Below are positions 52,331 through 61,622 of a stretch of DNA of 64,000 nucleotides, piece by piece (the first letter of the stretch is position 1; each line of letters opens with the position of its first letter). The notes beneath the pieces are model-generated. The model did no database searches and was not told the origin of the DNA. It was given only the letters and a program-made list of their open reading frames with translations. The translations under genes and the position numbers were made by a program. The DNA lies in assembly GCA_002163975.1 (NCBI GenBank), contig CP019636.1:4165001-4229000 (forward strand), read 5' to 3'. The DNA is from Nostocales cyanobacterium HT-58-2 (GTDB lineage: Bacteria; Cyanobacteriota; Cyanobacteriia; Cyanobacteriales; Nostocaceae).

Positions 52331-53053
52331 ATGGCTTTCTTTGACAGTTTCACAGATTCTTTAAAGCAGAAGTGGTTGCAATTTTTCCAGTTAAATCGCG
52401 ACTGGATTGTGATGCACATGGAGATAGACTCTGTTTACACTCCGGATGGCGGTAGGCGACCACCTTCGTACCTCATTCTAGGAGTTATTAACGCGTTGGA
52501 ACCCAAGCTAGCGCAGTTAATGCTACCTTTTTCCAAATTGAATCCTGACGCTGATACTTTAGTCGAAGTGCTAGAGTTGAATTTTGATCCAGATGCCGCT
52601 CTTGGGAATCGTGTCCTTCCCAAAGTAGATACGGAAAAATATGGTGAAGAATTAGATGCCATAGATGATGAAACGCTGACAAATTCTCAGAGCAATGGCT
52701 TTGGGCAAGAAGCAACGGCTAATGGATTGGATATTGGAGAGGAATTTAGAGCAATTCAACACGGGTTCGGAAATTCCTTGTCTAATGAGTCCCAACAGAC
52801 ACATGACTCAGTTAAGGAGTTTGGCGAGCTTTCCTTCGATGATTTAAAACACGTGGATAGCAAAACTTCCGCAACAACCCCATCGGATGAGAGTGAGTTT
52901 GCTGAGGTGCTCTCAGATGTTTGGGGTGCTGAAAACGCAACCCAAAAGGGAGAAGCGGATAACGAAATGTTTTTAGGGGAAGAACCAGGTTCTTTTGATG
53001 ACACAGAAATTGCTGATGAATCAGAGCTTGCCCGTCTCTTCCCCAATACCTAA
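52331..53053 (+). CDS. DUF5331-family protein of the chlL-chlN operon
   Basis: The protein has 240 residues. The conserved N-terminal part is MAFFDSFTDSLKQKWLQFFQ, then RPPSYLILGVINALEPKLAQ and DTLVEVLELNFDPD. The rest is long, acidic and low-complexity. This gene is typically found between chlL and chlN in cyanobacteria and its function is unknown. ATG 52331 was chosen because GGGGGA lies 5-10 nt upstream; the ATG at 52319 would include that SD in the coding region. Confidence 0.85.
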   Translation: MAFFDSFTDSLKQKWLQFFQLNRDWIVMHMEIDSVYTPDGGRRPPSYLILGVINALEPKLAQLMLPFSKLNPDADTLVEVLELNFDPDAALGNRVLPKVDTEKYGEELDAIDDETLTNSQSNGFGQEATANGLDIGEEFRAIQHGFGNSLSNESQQTHDSVKEFGELSFDDLKHVDSKTSATTPSDESEFAEVLSDVWGAENATQKGEADNEMFLGEEPGSFDDTEIADESELARLFPNT

Positions 53054-53225
53054 CTTATTCTGTTGAATTGAGGGGTTACTGGCTGGTGCCATGTACCATG
53101 CATTACAGCAGTTTGGGAGAAGTCTCATTCTCCCATATCTGTCTGCCCTACTTTCAACTGCGCTGTTAGCTTTAGTTGTTAGCTTTAGTTGTTAGCTTTA
53201 AAAATTAAGGGGAGAAAACACTAAA

Positions 53226-54626
53226 ATGACTCTTGCTCAATCAGAGGCTCTAACTTTTGAGTGCGAAACTGGAAATTACCACACTTTTTGCCCAATTAGC
53301 TGTGTCGCTTGGCTTTACCAAAAAATTGAAGATAGCTTCTTTTTGGTCATTGGTACAAAGACTTGTGGCTACTTCCTACAAAACGCAATGGGGGTCATGA
53401 TTTTTGCTGAACCCCGTTATGCTATGGCAGAGTTGGAAGAAGGGGATATTTCCGCACAACTCAATGATTATGAAGAGTTAAAGCGGTTGTGTTTGCAGAT
53501 TAAGCGCGATCGCAATCCCAGCGTGATTGTGTGGATTGGCACCTGCACCACGGAAATCATCAAAATGGATTTGGAAGGTTTGGCACCCAAACTAGAATCC
53601 GAAATTGGTATTCCTATTGTCGTCGCACGTGCCAACGGTTTGGACTACGCCTTTACTCAAGGGGAAGATACCGTGTTAGCAGCAATGGCTGCACGTTGTC
53701 CTAACCAAGCTCCCGTAGTAGAAGCAGAGAAAAACGAGCGCAACGCTATTCAGAAGTTGCTCAATTTTGGGAAGAAAAAAGAAGACGTTGCCCAAGAAGA
53801 ATCTGAGTACGTGGATCACCCTCCTCTTGTGCTGTTTGGTTCTCTCCCTGATCCCGTTGTGACTCAGTTAACTCTTGAACTCAAGAAGCAAGGCATTAAA
53901 GTTTCTGGTTGGCTCCCTTCAAAGCGCTTCACTGAACTGCCTGTGCTTGAAGAAGGGTATTATGTTGCTGGTGTCAACCCCTTCCTCAGCCGGACTGCAA
54001 CAACTTTGATGCGTCGCCGCAAGTGCAAGCTCATTGGCGCACCTTTCCCAATTGGTCCCGATGGAACCCGCGCTTGGATTGAGAAAATCTGCTCGGTGTT
54101 TGGTATTACACCGAAAGGTTTGGAAGAACGGGAAGCTCAAATCTGGGAAAGCTTGGAAGAATACGTAAAACTGATTCGTGGTAAGTCGGTTTTCTTCATG
54201 GGTGATAACTTGCTGGAAGTTTCCCTGGCGCGGTTTTTGGTACGCTGCGGTATGACTGTTCCTGAAATTGGTATTCCCTACATGGACAAGCGCTACCAAG
54301 ATGCTGAATTGAAGTTGCTTGAGAAGACGTGTCAGGAAATGGGCGTACCTCTGCCTAAGATTGTGGAAAAGCCAGACAATTACAATCAGGTGCAGCGGAT
54401 TTATGAGCTGAAGCCAGATTTGGTGATTACTGGTATGGCTCATGCTAACCCATTGGAAGCACGAGGAATTAATACTAAGTGGTCTGTGGAGTTCACTTTT
54501 GCTCAGATTCACGGCTTTACCAATGCACGTGACATTCTGGAGTTGGTGACTCGTCCTTTGCGTCGGAATAATAGTTTGAAAGATTTGGGGTGGGATAAGT
54601 TGGTGAAGGAAGAAGCGAAAATTTAA
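53226..54626 (+). CDS. chlN: Light-independent protochlorophyllide reductase subunit N
   Basis: The protein has 466 residues, the usual length. The cluster cysteines are in FECETGNYHTFCPISCVAWL and GTKTCGYF. Further blocks are VWIGTCTTEIIKMDLEG and PFPIGPDGTRAWIEKIC. With ChlB it forms the catalytic heterotetramer. The 172-bp gap after the DUF5331 gene has 14-bp tandem repeats (GTTAGCTTTAGTT) just before the ribosome binding site GGGGAGAA. A strong hairpin follows at 54639. Confidence 0.97.
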   Translation: MTLAQSEALTFECETGNYHTFCPISCVAWLYQKIEDSFFLVIGTKTCGYFLQNAMGVMIFAEPRYAMAELEEGDISAQLNDYEELKRLCLQIKRDRNPSVIVWIGTCTTEIIKMDLEGLAPKLESEIGIPIVVARANGLDYAFTQGEDTVLAAMAARCPNQAPVVEAEKNERNAIQKLLNFGKKKEDVAQEESEYVDHPPLVLFGSLPDPVVTQLTLELKKQGIKVSGWLPSKRFTELPVLEEGYYVAGVNPFLSRTATTLMRRRKCKLIGAPFPIGPDGTRAWIEKICSVFGITPKGLEEREAQIWESLEEYVKLIRGKSVFFMGDNLLEVSLARFLVRCGMTVPEIGIPYMDKRYQDAELKLLEKTCQEMGVPLPKIVEKPDNYNQVQRIYELKPDLVITGMAHANPLEARGINTKWSVEFTFAQIHGFTNARDILELVTRPLRRNNSLKDLGWDKLVKEEAKI

Positions 54627-54638
54627 CCTCACCCCTAG

Positions 54639-54662
54639 CCCCTCTCCGCAAGCGGAGAGGGG
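54639..54662. terminator. Perfect 11-bp hairpin after chlN
   Basis: CCCCTCTCCGC and GCGGAGAGGGG enclose AA, 12 bp after the chlN stop. It is GC-rich and followed by a purine run; it may be a REP-like element that ends the chlLN transcript. Confidence 0.65.
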
Positions 54663-54794
54663 GAAAGAAATATGGGCGTTGCAGAATAGTGGGATGAATT
54701 GAGGTAGGCAGGGGGTGCAGGGGAAGCAGGGGAAGAGATTTTATAACTTGCGAAATCATCCCTTGATTCAGCAATGCCGAAATATGATTTTGTA

Positions 54795-55275
54795 GTGGCG
54801 TGACACAACTAGATGATTCCTCTAGTTTTGAGTTCTGTTGTTAACAGTCTCAAACTCCAATGTGCTTGCCCTGTGGGAGGTTGTGAACAACACAGTGCGA
54901 TGATTTGTGCTTCTGTATGACCATCTATTTTCGCCGCAACTGGCGGACTTTTTCGTTGACAGCGATTCAGAGCTGGTTGTTCTCCTTGTTGCAAAAATCT
55001 TTTCCTGACACGAGCTATTGTATTGCGATCAAGGTTGAGGGCAACTGCTATTTCTTCATCCGTCCATTTTCTGTTGCTGTGTGTACCTTCATCACACATC
55101 AACAATATTTGCGCGTGCAATATTTTTTTCGCTGGAGCAATAGCCATTACGGCTAATACTTTCCAAGTTTTGACGTTGCTCTAGGCTTAGATATACTTTA
55201 TCGCGCCGACCCCTCCCCATAAAATCCCCTTTTTTTCGAGCATTCTATTGCACTATTTTAGCTGTGTCGCGCCAG
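54795..55275 (-). mobile_element. IS630-type element remnant, internally deleted (481 bp)
   Basis: The ends are GTGGCGTGACACAACTAG on the left and, inverted, CTGGCGCGACACAGCTAA on the right, each bordered by TA (54793-54794 and 55276-55277), as expected for IS630/Tc1 elements. Only the N-terminal transposase part remains (54809-55147). The catalytic DDE region is missing. The right TA is shared with the next element. Confidence 0.8.
54809..55147 (-). pseudogene. Truncated IS630-family transposase (N-terminal HTH part)
   Basis: The 112 residues comprise the helix-turn-helix domain: KWTDEEIAVALNLDRNTIAR, VRKRFLQQGEQPALNRCQRK, then HTEAQIIALCCSQPPTGQAH and WSLRLLTTEL. A full IS630 transposase continues for about another 200 residues with the DDE acids. 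Here the frame ends in GII and a stop at the element's left end. It cannot transpose itself but could bind the ends. Confidence 0.85.
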
Positions 55276-55298
55276 TAGTGGCGCGACACAGCTAAATT
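55257..55298. repeat. Perfect 17-bp inverted repeat at the junction of two elements
   Basis: TTAGCTGTGTCGCGCCA and TGGCGCGACACAGCTAA flank GTAG. It is formed by the right end of the IS630 remnant and the left end of the adjacent MITE meeting at one TA. Confidence 0.9.
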
Positions 55299-55383
55299 TG
55301 TGCATTAGATTTGTAGTCAACTTCTGTGCTAAAGTACTACTACGAGCTTTTTCTCTCGCATCATTTTAGTCGTGTCACGCCAC
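55278..55383. mobile_element. 106-bp MITE with IS630-type ends
   Basis: It begins GTGGCGCGACACAGCTAAAT and ends, inverted, with GTGGCGTGACACGACTAAAA, bordered by TA at 55276-55277 and 55384-55385. It is non-coding. Its ends match those of the IS630 remnant, so that element family probably mobilised it. Confidence 0.8.
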
Positions 55384-55429
55384 TACATTCATTTACATCG
55401 AGCTACTGAAATCTTTTACAAGCGCTTCT

Positions 55430-56107
55430 TTAAAAAGCCCCAACTCGACCAACAATAATGAAGAATGTTTTTACAACTAATAATAGGTCGTACATTGGAT
55501 ACCATTTTTTCTGATACTGCAAGTCTAAATCGACGACTTGCTCAAAATCTTTCACATGAGAACGACCATTAATCTGCCATTCGCCAGTTAAACCCGGTTT
55601 TACATTTAAACGTTGCCAGTGACGTTGATTATAGTGAAGAACCTCATCTTTCGTTGGTGGACGTGTCCCCACTAAACTCATTTCGCCTACCAGAACATTC
55701 CAAAATTGTGGGAGTTCATCAAGGCTTGTACTTCTTAAGAAGCGCCCTACCCTTGTCACTCGGAAATCATTTTTATTTTTGAAGATTAATCCATTGGCTT
55801 CGTTCTGCACCAAAGATTTTAACCTCTCCGCCTCAGAAACCATAGAGCGGAATTTATGTATATGGAATGGGCGTCCGTTAAGTCCATAGCGTTCTTGCGT
55901 GAAGAAAATTGGACCAGGACTGTCGATTTTAATGGCGATCGCTATTGGCACAAATAAAATAGCTAAAATCAATAGTCCTACCAGGCTCCCCAGAATATCT
56001 AAAAAACGTTTAAATTTAGAATTTACAGATGGATGAGGAGTCAGTGGTAGTTCCCAAGCGTGAGTAGTTGCACTTTCAATAACAGGTGTGCAGGATATCT
56101 GGTACAT
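55430..56107 (-). CDS. Bacterial sugar transferase (undecaprenyl-phosphate sugar phosphotransferase type)
   Basis: The protein has 225 residues. One N-terminal membrane helix (LVGLLILAILFVPIAIAIKI) is followed by the catalytic core: FFTQERYGLNGRPFHIHKFR, LRSTSLDELPQFWNVL, GEMSLVGTRPPTKDEV and VKPGLTGEWQINGRSHV. It transfers a sugar-1-phosphate to undecaprenyl phosphate to start exopolysaccharide or glycan repeat synthesis. It lacks the extra N-terminal helices of WbaP-type long forms. It stands alone. Confidence 0.9.
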   Translation of the reverse strand: MYQISCTPVIESATTHAWELPLTPHPSVNSKFKRFLDILGSLVGLLILAILFVPIAIAIKIDSPGPIFFTQERYGLNGRPFHIHKFRSMVSEAERLKSLVQNEANGLIFKNKNDFRVTRVGRFLRSTSLDELPQFWNVLVGEMSLVGTRPPTKDEVLHYNQRHWQRLNVKPGLTGEWQINGRSHVKDFEQVVDLDLQYQKKWYPMYDLLLVVKTFFIIVGRVGAF

Positions 56108-56792
56108 TGTTAAGCCAATTGTTTAGCGGGAACGTATTATTACGTAACTTTTAATTTGACTATAAACTTAGCTCCCCAGAACGAAATCAGATCCAACCGT
56201 ATATTCACTGAATCTTCATCAAGATTCTTGGGATCATGATTTTTTATAAATTTCTGTTAAAGCAAAATAAATGTATCTTATGAAGGATGAGAAAACACTA
56301 TAAATATGACGATTGAAAACAATTGTGTTAGAATTTGCTACCAAATCATTGTGTCACTTTGAAAGTTAAACTCATACCTAGCTTATGCAAAGTCAAAACA
56401 TAATTTATCCTCCTCAAAAAACTCATCTTATTAATACATGGTTGAATAGTTCTTCTTGTATGATGCGAGTCACAGTTGTGAGTGATGACAAAAGTCAAGT
56501 GACAAGGTCACAATGACTTTATCTGTCAACAAAATAAGCAAGACAGATGGACGTTTTTTGAAACAAAAAATATTTCAAGAAGCAGCATTTTTTGTTGTTA
56601 CTTTAAAATGTGCTGATCTGGCTTTTGATAGTAACTAGACGTTTTCAAAAAGTTGTCTACACTAGTATTTTGAAGAAATTGCACATAGTATTTTACATAG
56701 CAATCGCCTTTGGGCACTGCTACTTGTATTGACTTATTCAAAAATTACAGTAAATATACTGTAATGCAATCTAAAATCGGGGTGCCAAAGAA
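56108..56792. other. AT-rich intergenic region with a palindrome
   Basis: About 685 bp, AT-rich, with no supported gene. It contains the inverted repeat at 56744-56765 and direct repeats of AAGTCAAGTGACAAGGTCAC type near 56490-56515. Confidence 0.5.
56744..56765. promoter_or_regulatory. Candidate operator: 9-bp inverted repeat
   Basis: ATTACAGTA-AATA-TACTGTAAT is a perfect palindrome ending 27 bp before the ATG at 56793. Its size and position suit a dimeric repressor or activator site; the regulator is unknown. Confidence 0.45.
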
Positions 56793-57086
56793 ATGGTTGT
56801 AGCAGAAGTTGGAGTAAAAGTTAGTCGCTTGGAATCGATTGTTGAACAAATTGGGGAAGCAGTACTCGCTACCACTGAAACGATTGAACGTCTTGCTGAG
56901 AGAGTAGATTCTCTCAGCACACAAGTTCAAGAACAAGGAAAACAATTACAGCAGCAAGGATATCAAATTCTTGCTCTTTGTGATGCCGTCCAAACCCTGG
57001 CTGAAATTCAGGATGATTCTCTACAAAAACTCACCCAACTTACACAAACTTTAGATCGCTTGATGACATTGATTGAAGGATCATAG
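56793..57086 (+). CDS. Small coiled-coil protein, function unknown
   Basis: The protein has 97 residues that are almost wholly heptad-repeat coiled coil (LESIVEQIGEAVLATTETIE, LAERVDSLSTQVQEQGKQLQ, LTQLTQTLDRLMTLIEG). No membrane segment is seen. It probably oligomerises. The ATG follows the palindrome above. It converges with surE. Confidence 0.65.
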   Translation: MVVAEVGVKVSRLESIVEQIGEAVLATTETIERLAERVDSLSTQVQEQGKQLQQQGYQILALCDAVQTLAEIQDDSLQKLTQLTQTLDRLMTLIEGS

Positions 57087-57154
57087 TGAAAAAAGTATGA
57101 AGTATAAAGTCTATGTGAAGTTCACTCTCTAGCCTTTATCCTTCATTCACTTCA

Positions 57155-57835
57155 TTAAACTTTCAGTTTAGTTACGGCTATTTTCCCTGAAAAACATACA
57201 TCAACATCACTGCCAGGAGTGCGATCGCGCTTGGCATACTCACCTTCATAGTAAAAATCATTGCCTTCAATACGGTAGTTCACAGGCAACGGTTTGGTGC
57301 AAGGTTGGCAAAACACAACTTCTGGATCTGGTTCTCCTGGAAGGAGGTGAGGCAAATTCACGTTCCAAAAAGTGCCTGGTTCCAGAGGACGATTCAGTAA
57401 GTCAGCTAAAACAGAACTAGTCCAGCGTGCTACCACATCCCAATCAACATTCAGCTTCCTTTTGCGATAGTGGGAAACTGCAATACCAGGAATGCTGTGC
57501 ATCGCTGCTTCCCTCACTGCGGCGACAGTACCGGAAATGTAAGCATCCACTCCCAAATTACCCCCAGCATTCACCCCAGACAACACAAAGTTGGTATTCT
57601 TGCAAATATGTGTTAATGCAATTCTGACACAATCAGCGGGAGTGCCCGCAATGGCATACTCATTCTCAGAGCGACGGTGGACGTGAATCGGTCGAGTCGT
57701 AGTGACTTGATGTCCACACCCTGAGAGATGGTCTTTGGGAGCAGCAATAATAGCTTGTGTACTGTTTACAGCTTTGAGCAGCGCTTGAATACCAGGAGCG
57801 TCTATCCCGTCATCGTTGGTGAGAATCAATGTCAT
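57155..57835 (-). CDS. surE: 5'/3'-nucleotidase SurE
   Basis: From ATG 57835 the protein has 226 residues. It begins MTLILTNDDGIDAPGIQALL with the DD metal ligands, followed by APKDHLSGCGHQVT (Ser and Asn/His) and VLSGVNAGGNLGVDAYISGT. It dephosphorylates nucleoside monophosphates with a divalent metal. The frame extends 24 codons upstream but the family starts at this ATG. No strong SD is visible. Confidence 0.94.
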   Translation of the reverse strand: MTLILTNDDGIDAPGIQALLKAVNSTQAIIAAPKDHLSGCGHQVTTTRPIHVHRRSENEYAIAGTPADCVRIALTHICKNTNFVLSGVNAGGNLGVDAYISGTVAAVREAAMHSIPGIAVSHYRKRKLNVDWDVVARWTSSVLADLLNRPLEPGTFWNVNLPHLLPGEPDPEVVFCQPCTKPLPVNYRIEGNDFYYEGEYAKRDRTPGSDVDVCFSGKIAVTKLKV

Positions 57836-58460
57836 AAATTTTCTAATTAGGCTGGTACGGACATAAGCAATAAGACGGATTTTCAAGCAAATTTGCTTTA
57901 GGAGCAATTGCTCAACTAATGGGTATGCTTTTATGTTAAGAACAGATGAAGTTCAAAACTTGATAGGTAAAAGGGCTGATTTGTCCTTCGTTATTAAGTT
58001 AGGAATTGTTCTTTGAGAAAAATTACTTATATAGATAAGTAATTTTTATTACATTTAATTTTTTTTGTACGTAACATTGACTACCTAGATTTTACGTAAA
58101 ATTTACATGAAATCAAGATTTCAAAAAAAATTCATGATTTTTTATTAGATATTTACAGTTTATTATCAAAGTTTTTTTTACTTTGTTAGGTACGCAACTT
58201 GCTAATTAAGTGCTGATGAAATTGGCAAAGCAATTGTGAAATGAAAGGGAACAGGGAACGGGCAACAGGCAACAGGGAAATAAGCCACCCACAAGGGGTG
58301 GGGTTTCTACCTACCGAGTGAGACAAGGATTTTTTCGCCCACAAGAGGCAAGGCTTTCAACCTTACTTCGAGGCTAATTCTCTCTTCTGTTAAGAGTTCC
58401 CTCTTAAGCGTTCCCGCCCCGAAGGGGCTTGTAAATGTAAACTCTGGCTAGATTCATTCA
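57836..58460. other. AT-rich divergent region with a hairpin and CAACAGG repeats
   Basis: About 625 bp between surE and the acyltransferase. It holds a 13-bp perfect inverted repeat (58018-58047), GGGAACAGG/GGCAACAGG tandem units near 58250-58280 and a CCACCC/GGGTGG hairpin near 58281-58300. No gene is seen. Confidence 0.5.
58018..58047. terminator. Perfect 13-bp inverted repeat, AT-rich
   Basis: AAAAATTACTTAT and ATAAGTAATTTTT enclose a 4-nt ATAG loop. Being A-rich on one side and T-rich on the other, it can act as a terminator or an operator; no gene ends beside it. Confidence 0.4.
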
Positions 58461-59639
58461 ATGCAACGACTAGAATCTGAGAAATCTACTGGACCGAGAT
58501 TGCGTCTTCACTACTTAGACGGCTTACGTGGATTGGCAGCGCTGTATGTGGTCATTGTCCATATAAATCGATACATGGGAGAGCAAGTACCTGTACATAT
58601 GCTAGGCAAAGCTTTGAGATATGGGAATTTTGCTGTTGCAATTTTTATTGTGCTTTCCGGTTACGTTCTTATGCTACCAGTAGCCCGTTCACAAAGCGGC
58701 TATCTTTCACGAGGTTTGTGGGACTATATCCAACGGCGATCGCGTAGAATTTTGCCCCCTTATTATGCGGCTCTTTTTTTTAGTCTGCTCACAGCTGTTA
58801 TCGTCTTGGGACTCATTCACTTTTTCAATTTCAAATGGCATGAATCTCCCGATTATGGGGAATTTCATCCTTTCTTTTCTCCGATTGATGTCCTCACTCA
58901 CTTGCTACTCATTCATAACCTCAGTCGTGACACACTTGGTTCTATTAATGCACCTATGTGGAGTGTTGCTACTGAATGGCAAATTTACTTTTTCTTTCCA
59001 CTAGTATTACTACCGATATGGCGGCGTTTCGGCTTAGTTTCAGTTGTCATCAGTGCCTTTGCTATTAGCTTAGCACCGATATATCTTTTTAATAGATTGT
59101 TGGAGCCAGCCCATTCTTGGTTTCTTGGTTTATTCGCCTTGGGAATGGCAGCTGCAGACATTGGATTTTCTCATAAACCCAAGTTAATTAGGATGAGAAA
59201 ATCATTACCTTGGGGTATACTTGCGATAATATTCTTTGTTGTTGCTCTGATAACTGAGTGGCAAAAGCTGGGATTGGATGATTGGATTGGTGATAGTTTT
59301 TGTGGTCTGGCGGCTGGTAGTCTAATCATTTACTGCACAAATGTTGTTGTAGAAGGTAAGAAAACACCCCCAGTTCTGCAGCTATTTCAGACACGTTGGG
59401 CAATTGCATTAGGAGGATTTTCTTACAGTTTGTATCTTACTCACGGAGTCATAGTCACAGTGGTGGGTAATTTTCTTCTTAATCTTCAATTGTCGCAAAC
59501 ACATTTGATCGCGATATTGTACATAGTAGCTGTGCCACTATCGTTACTAATTGCCTACTTATTCTACTTACTCTTTGAGCGACCATTTATGTCCAATTTT
59601 TTGAAAAAGCGCAAGATAAAAGATGCAATTGATAGTTAG
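58461..59639 (+). CDS. Acyltransferase-3 family membrane protein (OafA/YrhL-like)
   Basis: The protein has 392 residues and about ten membrane helices. The family signature is LHYLDGLRGLAALYVVIVHI, with the conserved His, and RRSRRILPPYYAALFF. Such proteins transfer acyl groups (often acetyl) to sugars of exopolysaccharide, LPS or peptidoglycan. The substrate is unknown. It is divergent from surE and has no glycan cluster nearby. Confidence 0.9.
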   Translation: MQRLESEKSTGPRLRLHYLDGLRGLAALYVVIVHINRYMGEQVPVHMLGKALRYGNFAVAIFIVLSGYVLMLPVARSQSGYLSRGLWDYIQRRSRRILPPYYAALFFSLLTAVIVLGLIHFFNFKWHESPDYGEFHPFFSPIDVLTHLLLIHNLSRDTLGSINAPMWSVATEWQIYFFFPLVLLPIWRRFGLVSVVISAFAISLAPIYLFNRLLEPAHSWFLGLFALGMAAADIGFSHKPKLIRMRKSLPWGILAIIFFVVALITEWQKLGLDDWIGDSFCGLAAGSLIIYCTNVVVEGKKTPPVLQLFQTRWAIALGGFSYSLYLTHGVIVTVVGNFLLNLQLSQTHLIAILYIVAVPLSLLIAYLFYLLFERPFMSNFLKKRKIKDAIDS

Positions 59640-59959
59640 TATTTAGTGATGAGCCAGTGCATTGAGTGCTTCCTCACCAATAAATAACAACTCACATATT
59701 TCAAAACTTCAAAATATGTGGTTTGCCATCATCTTGAAACTGCTGTTCACCAATATCAACAAGTTCAATAATCGCTTCGGCTGAAGATATGAACAGGACC
59801 AGAGTAACACTCACCTGTTCACCTAGTCATACTCAAAACAATTAAGAAATTATTTATAAAGTAAATCTTAAGTAAGATGAGTTACGGCTATGTAAGGATT
59901 TGAAAGTTTAAGAGAGTCAGATCTTGCTGTAACGCATCGCATTTGTTGGTGCGCTACGA
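59640..59959. other. Intergenic region between convergent genes
   Basis: These 320 bp hold short direct repeats and a GTAACGCATCGCATTTG...GGTGCGCTAC pair near 59930-59958, weakly related to the GGTGCGTT element. No gene is seen. Confidence 0.45.
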
Positions 59960-61141
59960 CTATATATCTTTCAAAATCATGTGTTTTTTCAAGTCAAAAC
60001 TAATTTTACCTTCTCGTTCTAACTTACCTATCAATCGTGTAATTGTAGTTCTGCTAGTGCAGCAGGCGCTAGCAAAATCTTCATGAGTAAAACGAACATT
60101 TAGGCGAGTTCCTTGAGCTATCGGCTTACCAAATTCTTGTTGAAGAAACTGCAAGAAATGACAAAAGCGGTCTTGCACTCGTTGTCGTCCAGAAATAGCT
60201 AAAAGAGCTTCTGTCTGCTGTAACCGATGATTGATTTTTGCTGAAAGGATATGGTTCAGGGTTGGAGAAGCTTCTATTTCTGCCAAATCAATCGACACTA
60301 ACTCGACATCTGACATGGCTGTTGCTTCGTACATATGTAAAGAGGTCATACTAGAACCAAAAACCATTCCTTCTTGTGGCAATCCTACCAACACTTTTTT
60401 GCGTGTTTCACAAAGCGTAGTTAGCTTCACCCAACCCTGACAAACATACCAAATTCCTTGGCTGTCGAGAGGGATAATTTCTCCTTTATGATATTGATAC
60501 TTAAGCCGATTTTGACTAAGCTCGCACTCATTGTTTATAAGGGTTAGTTGGGCTTTCTTGTGCTCAGTGATGTCGCGCACTAGCCAGCGTAATGCTGTTG
60601 GTTTACCCTGCTGATTGCAAATAGATGTTACTGTACTAGCAGCGTGAAAGAACTCGCAGTTGCGTTTTTGGAAGCATACTACTAGCTCTGTAACTTTGCC
60701 GCGTTGCGGTAACTGGGTGAGGAAGTTGCGAAAGCGCTGACGCTCTTTAAGAAGAATGTAGTTAATCATTGGTTTACCAATCAGATGCCCCTGTGCAATG
60801 TTAAGTAACTTAGCAGCAGCTTGGTTGGCTTCTTGAATCATGCCTAAGGTATCAGTCACAAAATAGGCGTCTGGAGCTTCCTCGAATAAATCCCGGTAGC
60901 GTTGGTGTTCTACTTCTACCAGATTTCGTGTATGTATTAGTTGGTCATTCTGCTGGCACAATTCTTCTGTAGCTAAGTGTAGTATTTCTGAGGCGTTACC
61001 AAGTTCCACAAAAGTTTGCGGTAGCACATCTGGTATTAAAAGTTCGGCGTTCACACTTTGATACAAATCTGCTAAACGCTCTTGCATTCTTTGTGCTTGC
61101 TGAATAAATTTATCTATTTCTACCTTGTCTATATTCATCAT
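59960..61141 (-). CDS. PAS-Crp fused transcriptional regulator
   Basis: From ATG 61141 (ATGATG, the following one is equally possible) the protein has 393 residues. A helical N-terminus leads to a PAS domain (about 75-195, YRDLFEEAPDAYFVTDTLGM and LRWLVRDITEHKKAQ). A Crp-type effector domain follows (YHKGEIIPLDSQGIWYVCQG, PQEGMVFGSS), then a helix-turn-helix (FASACCTSRTTITRLIGKLE). It is probably a sensor of redox, light or a small ligand that binds DNA directly. It lies at the end of the NRAMP-like cluster on the same strand, 139 bp after the PRC gene. Confidence 0.85.
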   Translation of the reverse strand: MMNIDKVEIDKFIQQAQRMQERLADLYQSVNAELLIPDVLPQTFVELGNASEILHLATEELCQQNDQLIHTRNLVEVEHQRYRDLFEEAPDAYFVTDTLGMIQEANQAAAKLLNIAQGHLIGKPMINYILLKERQRFRNFLTQLPQRGKVTELVVCFQKRNCEFFHAASTVTSICNQQGKPTALRWLVRDITEHKKAQLTLINNECELSQNRLKYQYHKGEIIPLDSQGIWYVCQGWVKLTTLCETRKKVLVGLPQEGMVFGSSMTSLHMYEATAMSDVELVSIDLAEIEASPTLNHILSAKINHRLQQTEALLAISGRQRVQDRFCHFLQFLQQEFGKPIAQGTRLNVRFTHEDFASACCTSRTTITRLIGKLEREGKISFDLKKHMILKDI

Positions 61142-61280
61142 TTCTCTTAATACCAATTCAAAAGATGTTTGGGACAGATAGCATATTTGCTCCGAAAATC
61201 CTAGCCAGTTAGGGAAACAATAATTTCTGAGGTAAGTCATACATCCCAACTTGTTCGAGAACAAGAGCGATCGCCGCAGA

Positions 61281-61622
61281 TTAACTATGTTCTGCTTCTT
61301 GTTGTTTAGACAATGTTTTCAATTCATACAAAGTACAAAGTAAACGTGGCTTTTCTGGATCTGTTAAATCTAACTTGTTCCAAGGTACACTGTATCCACC
61401 GTAGATTTTACGCGCTCCAAATATGTGCAAAATCTGTAGCCCAATAGTCCAGGCTGATAATCGTTCCAATATAGCAGGGTATCCTATGAGATATTCCTGA
61501 ATGACCCATTCATCGCCTTGCTTTTGGGCACGTACTTCTTCTATACGTCCTATAGCTTTGCCTGTAGAATCTAACACTTGTTTACCTAGCAGCAGTTCCA
61601 AATGAATTTCATGATTCGCCAT
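61281..61622 (-). CDS. PRC-barrel-like protein 2
   Basis: The protein has 113 residues. LLLGKQVLDSTGKAIGRIEE is a PRC-barrel-type block. The middle segment reads IGYPAILERLSAWTIGLQIL, and VPWNKLDLTDPEKPRLLC ends the fold. It is similar in layout to its neighbour at 61609-61980, with which it overlaps by 14 nt. PRC barrels often bind RNA or proteins or regulate transporters. The function is inferred only from context. Confidence 0.72.
   Translation of the reverse strand: MANHEIHLELLLGKQVLDSTGKAIGRIEEVRAQKQGDEWVIQEYLIGYPAILERLSAWTIGLQILHIFGARKIYGGYSVPWNKLDLTDPEKPRLLCTLYELKTLSKQQEAEHS

Noticed and set aside
58250..58300. Short direct repeats resembling a small CRISPR
   Set aside because: Units are 7-9 bp without spacers of constant length; ordinary short tandem repeats.
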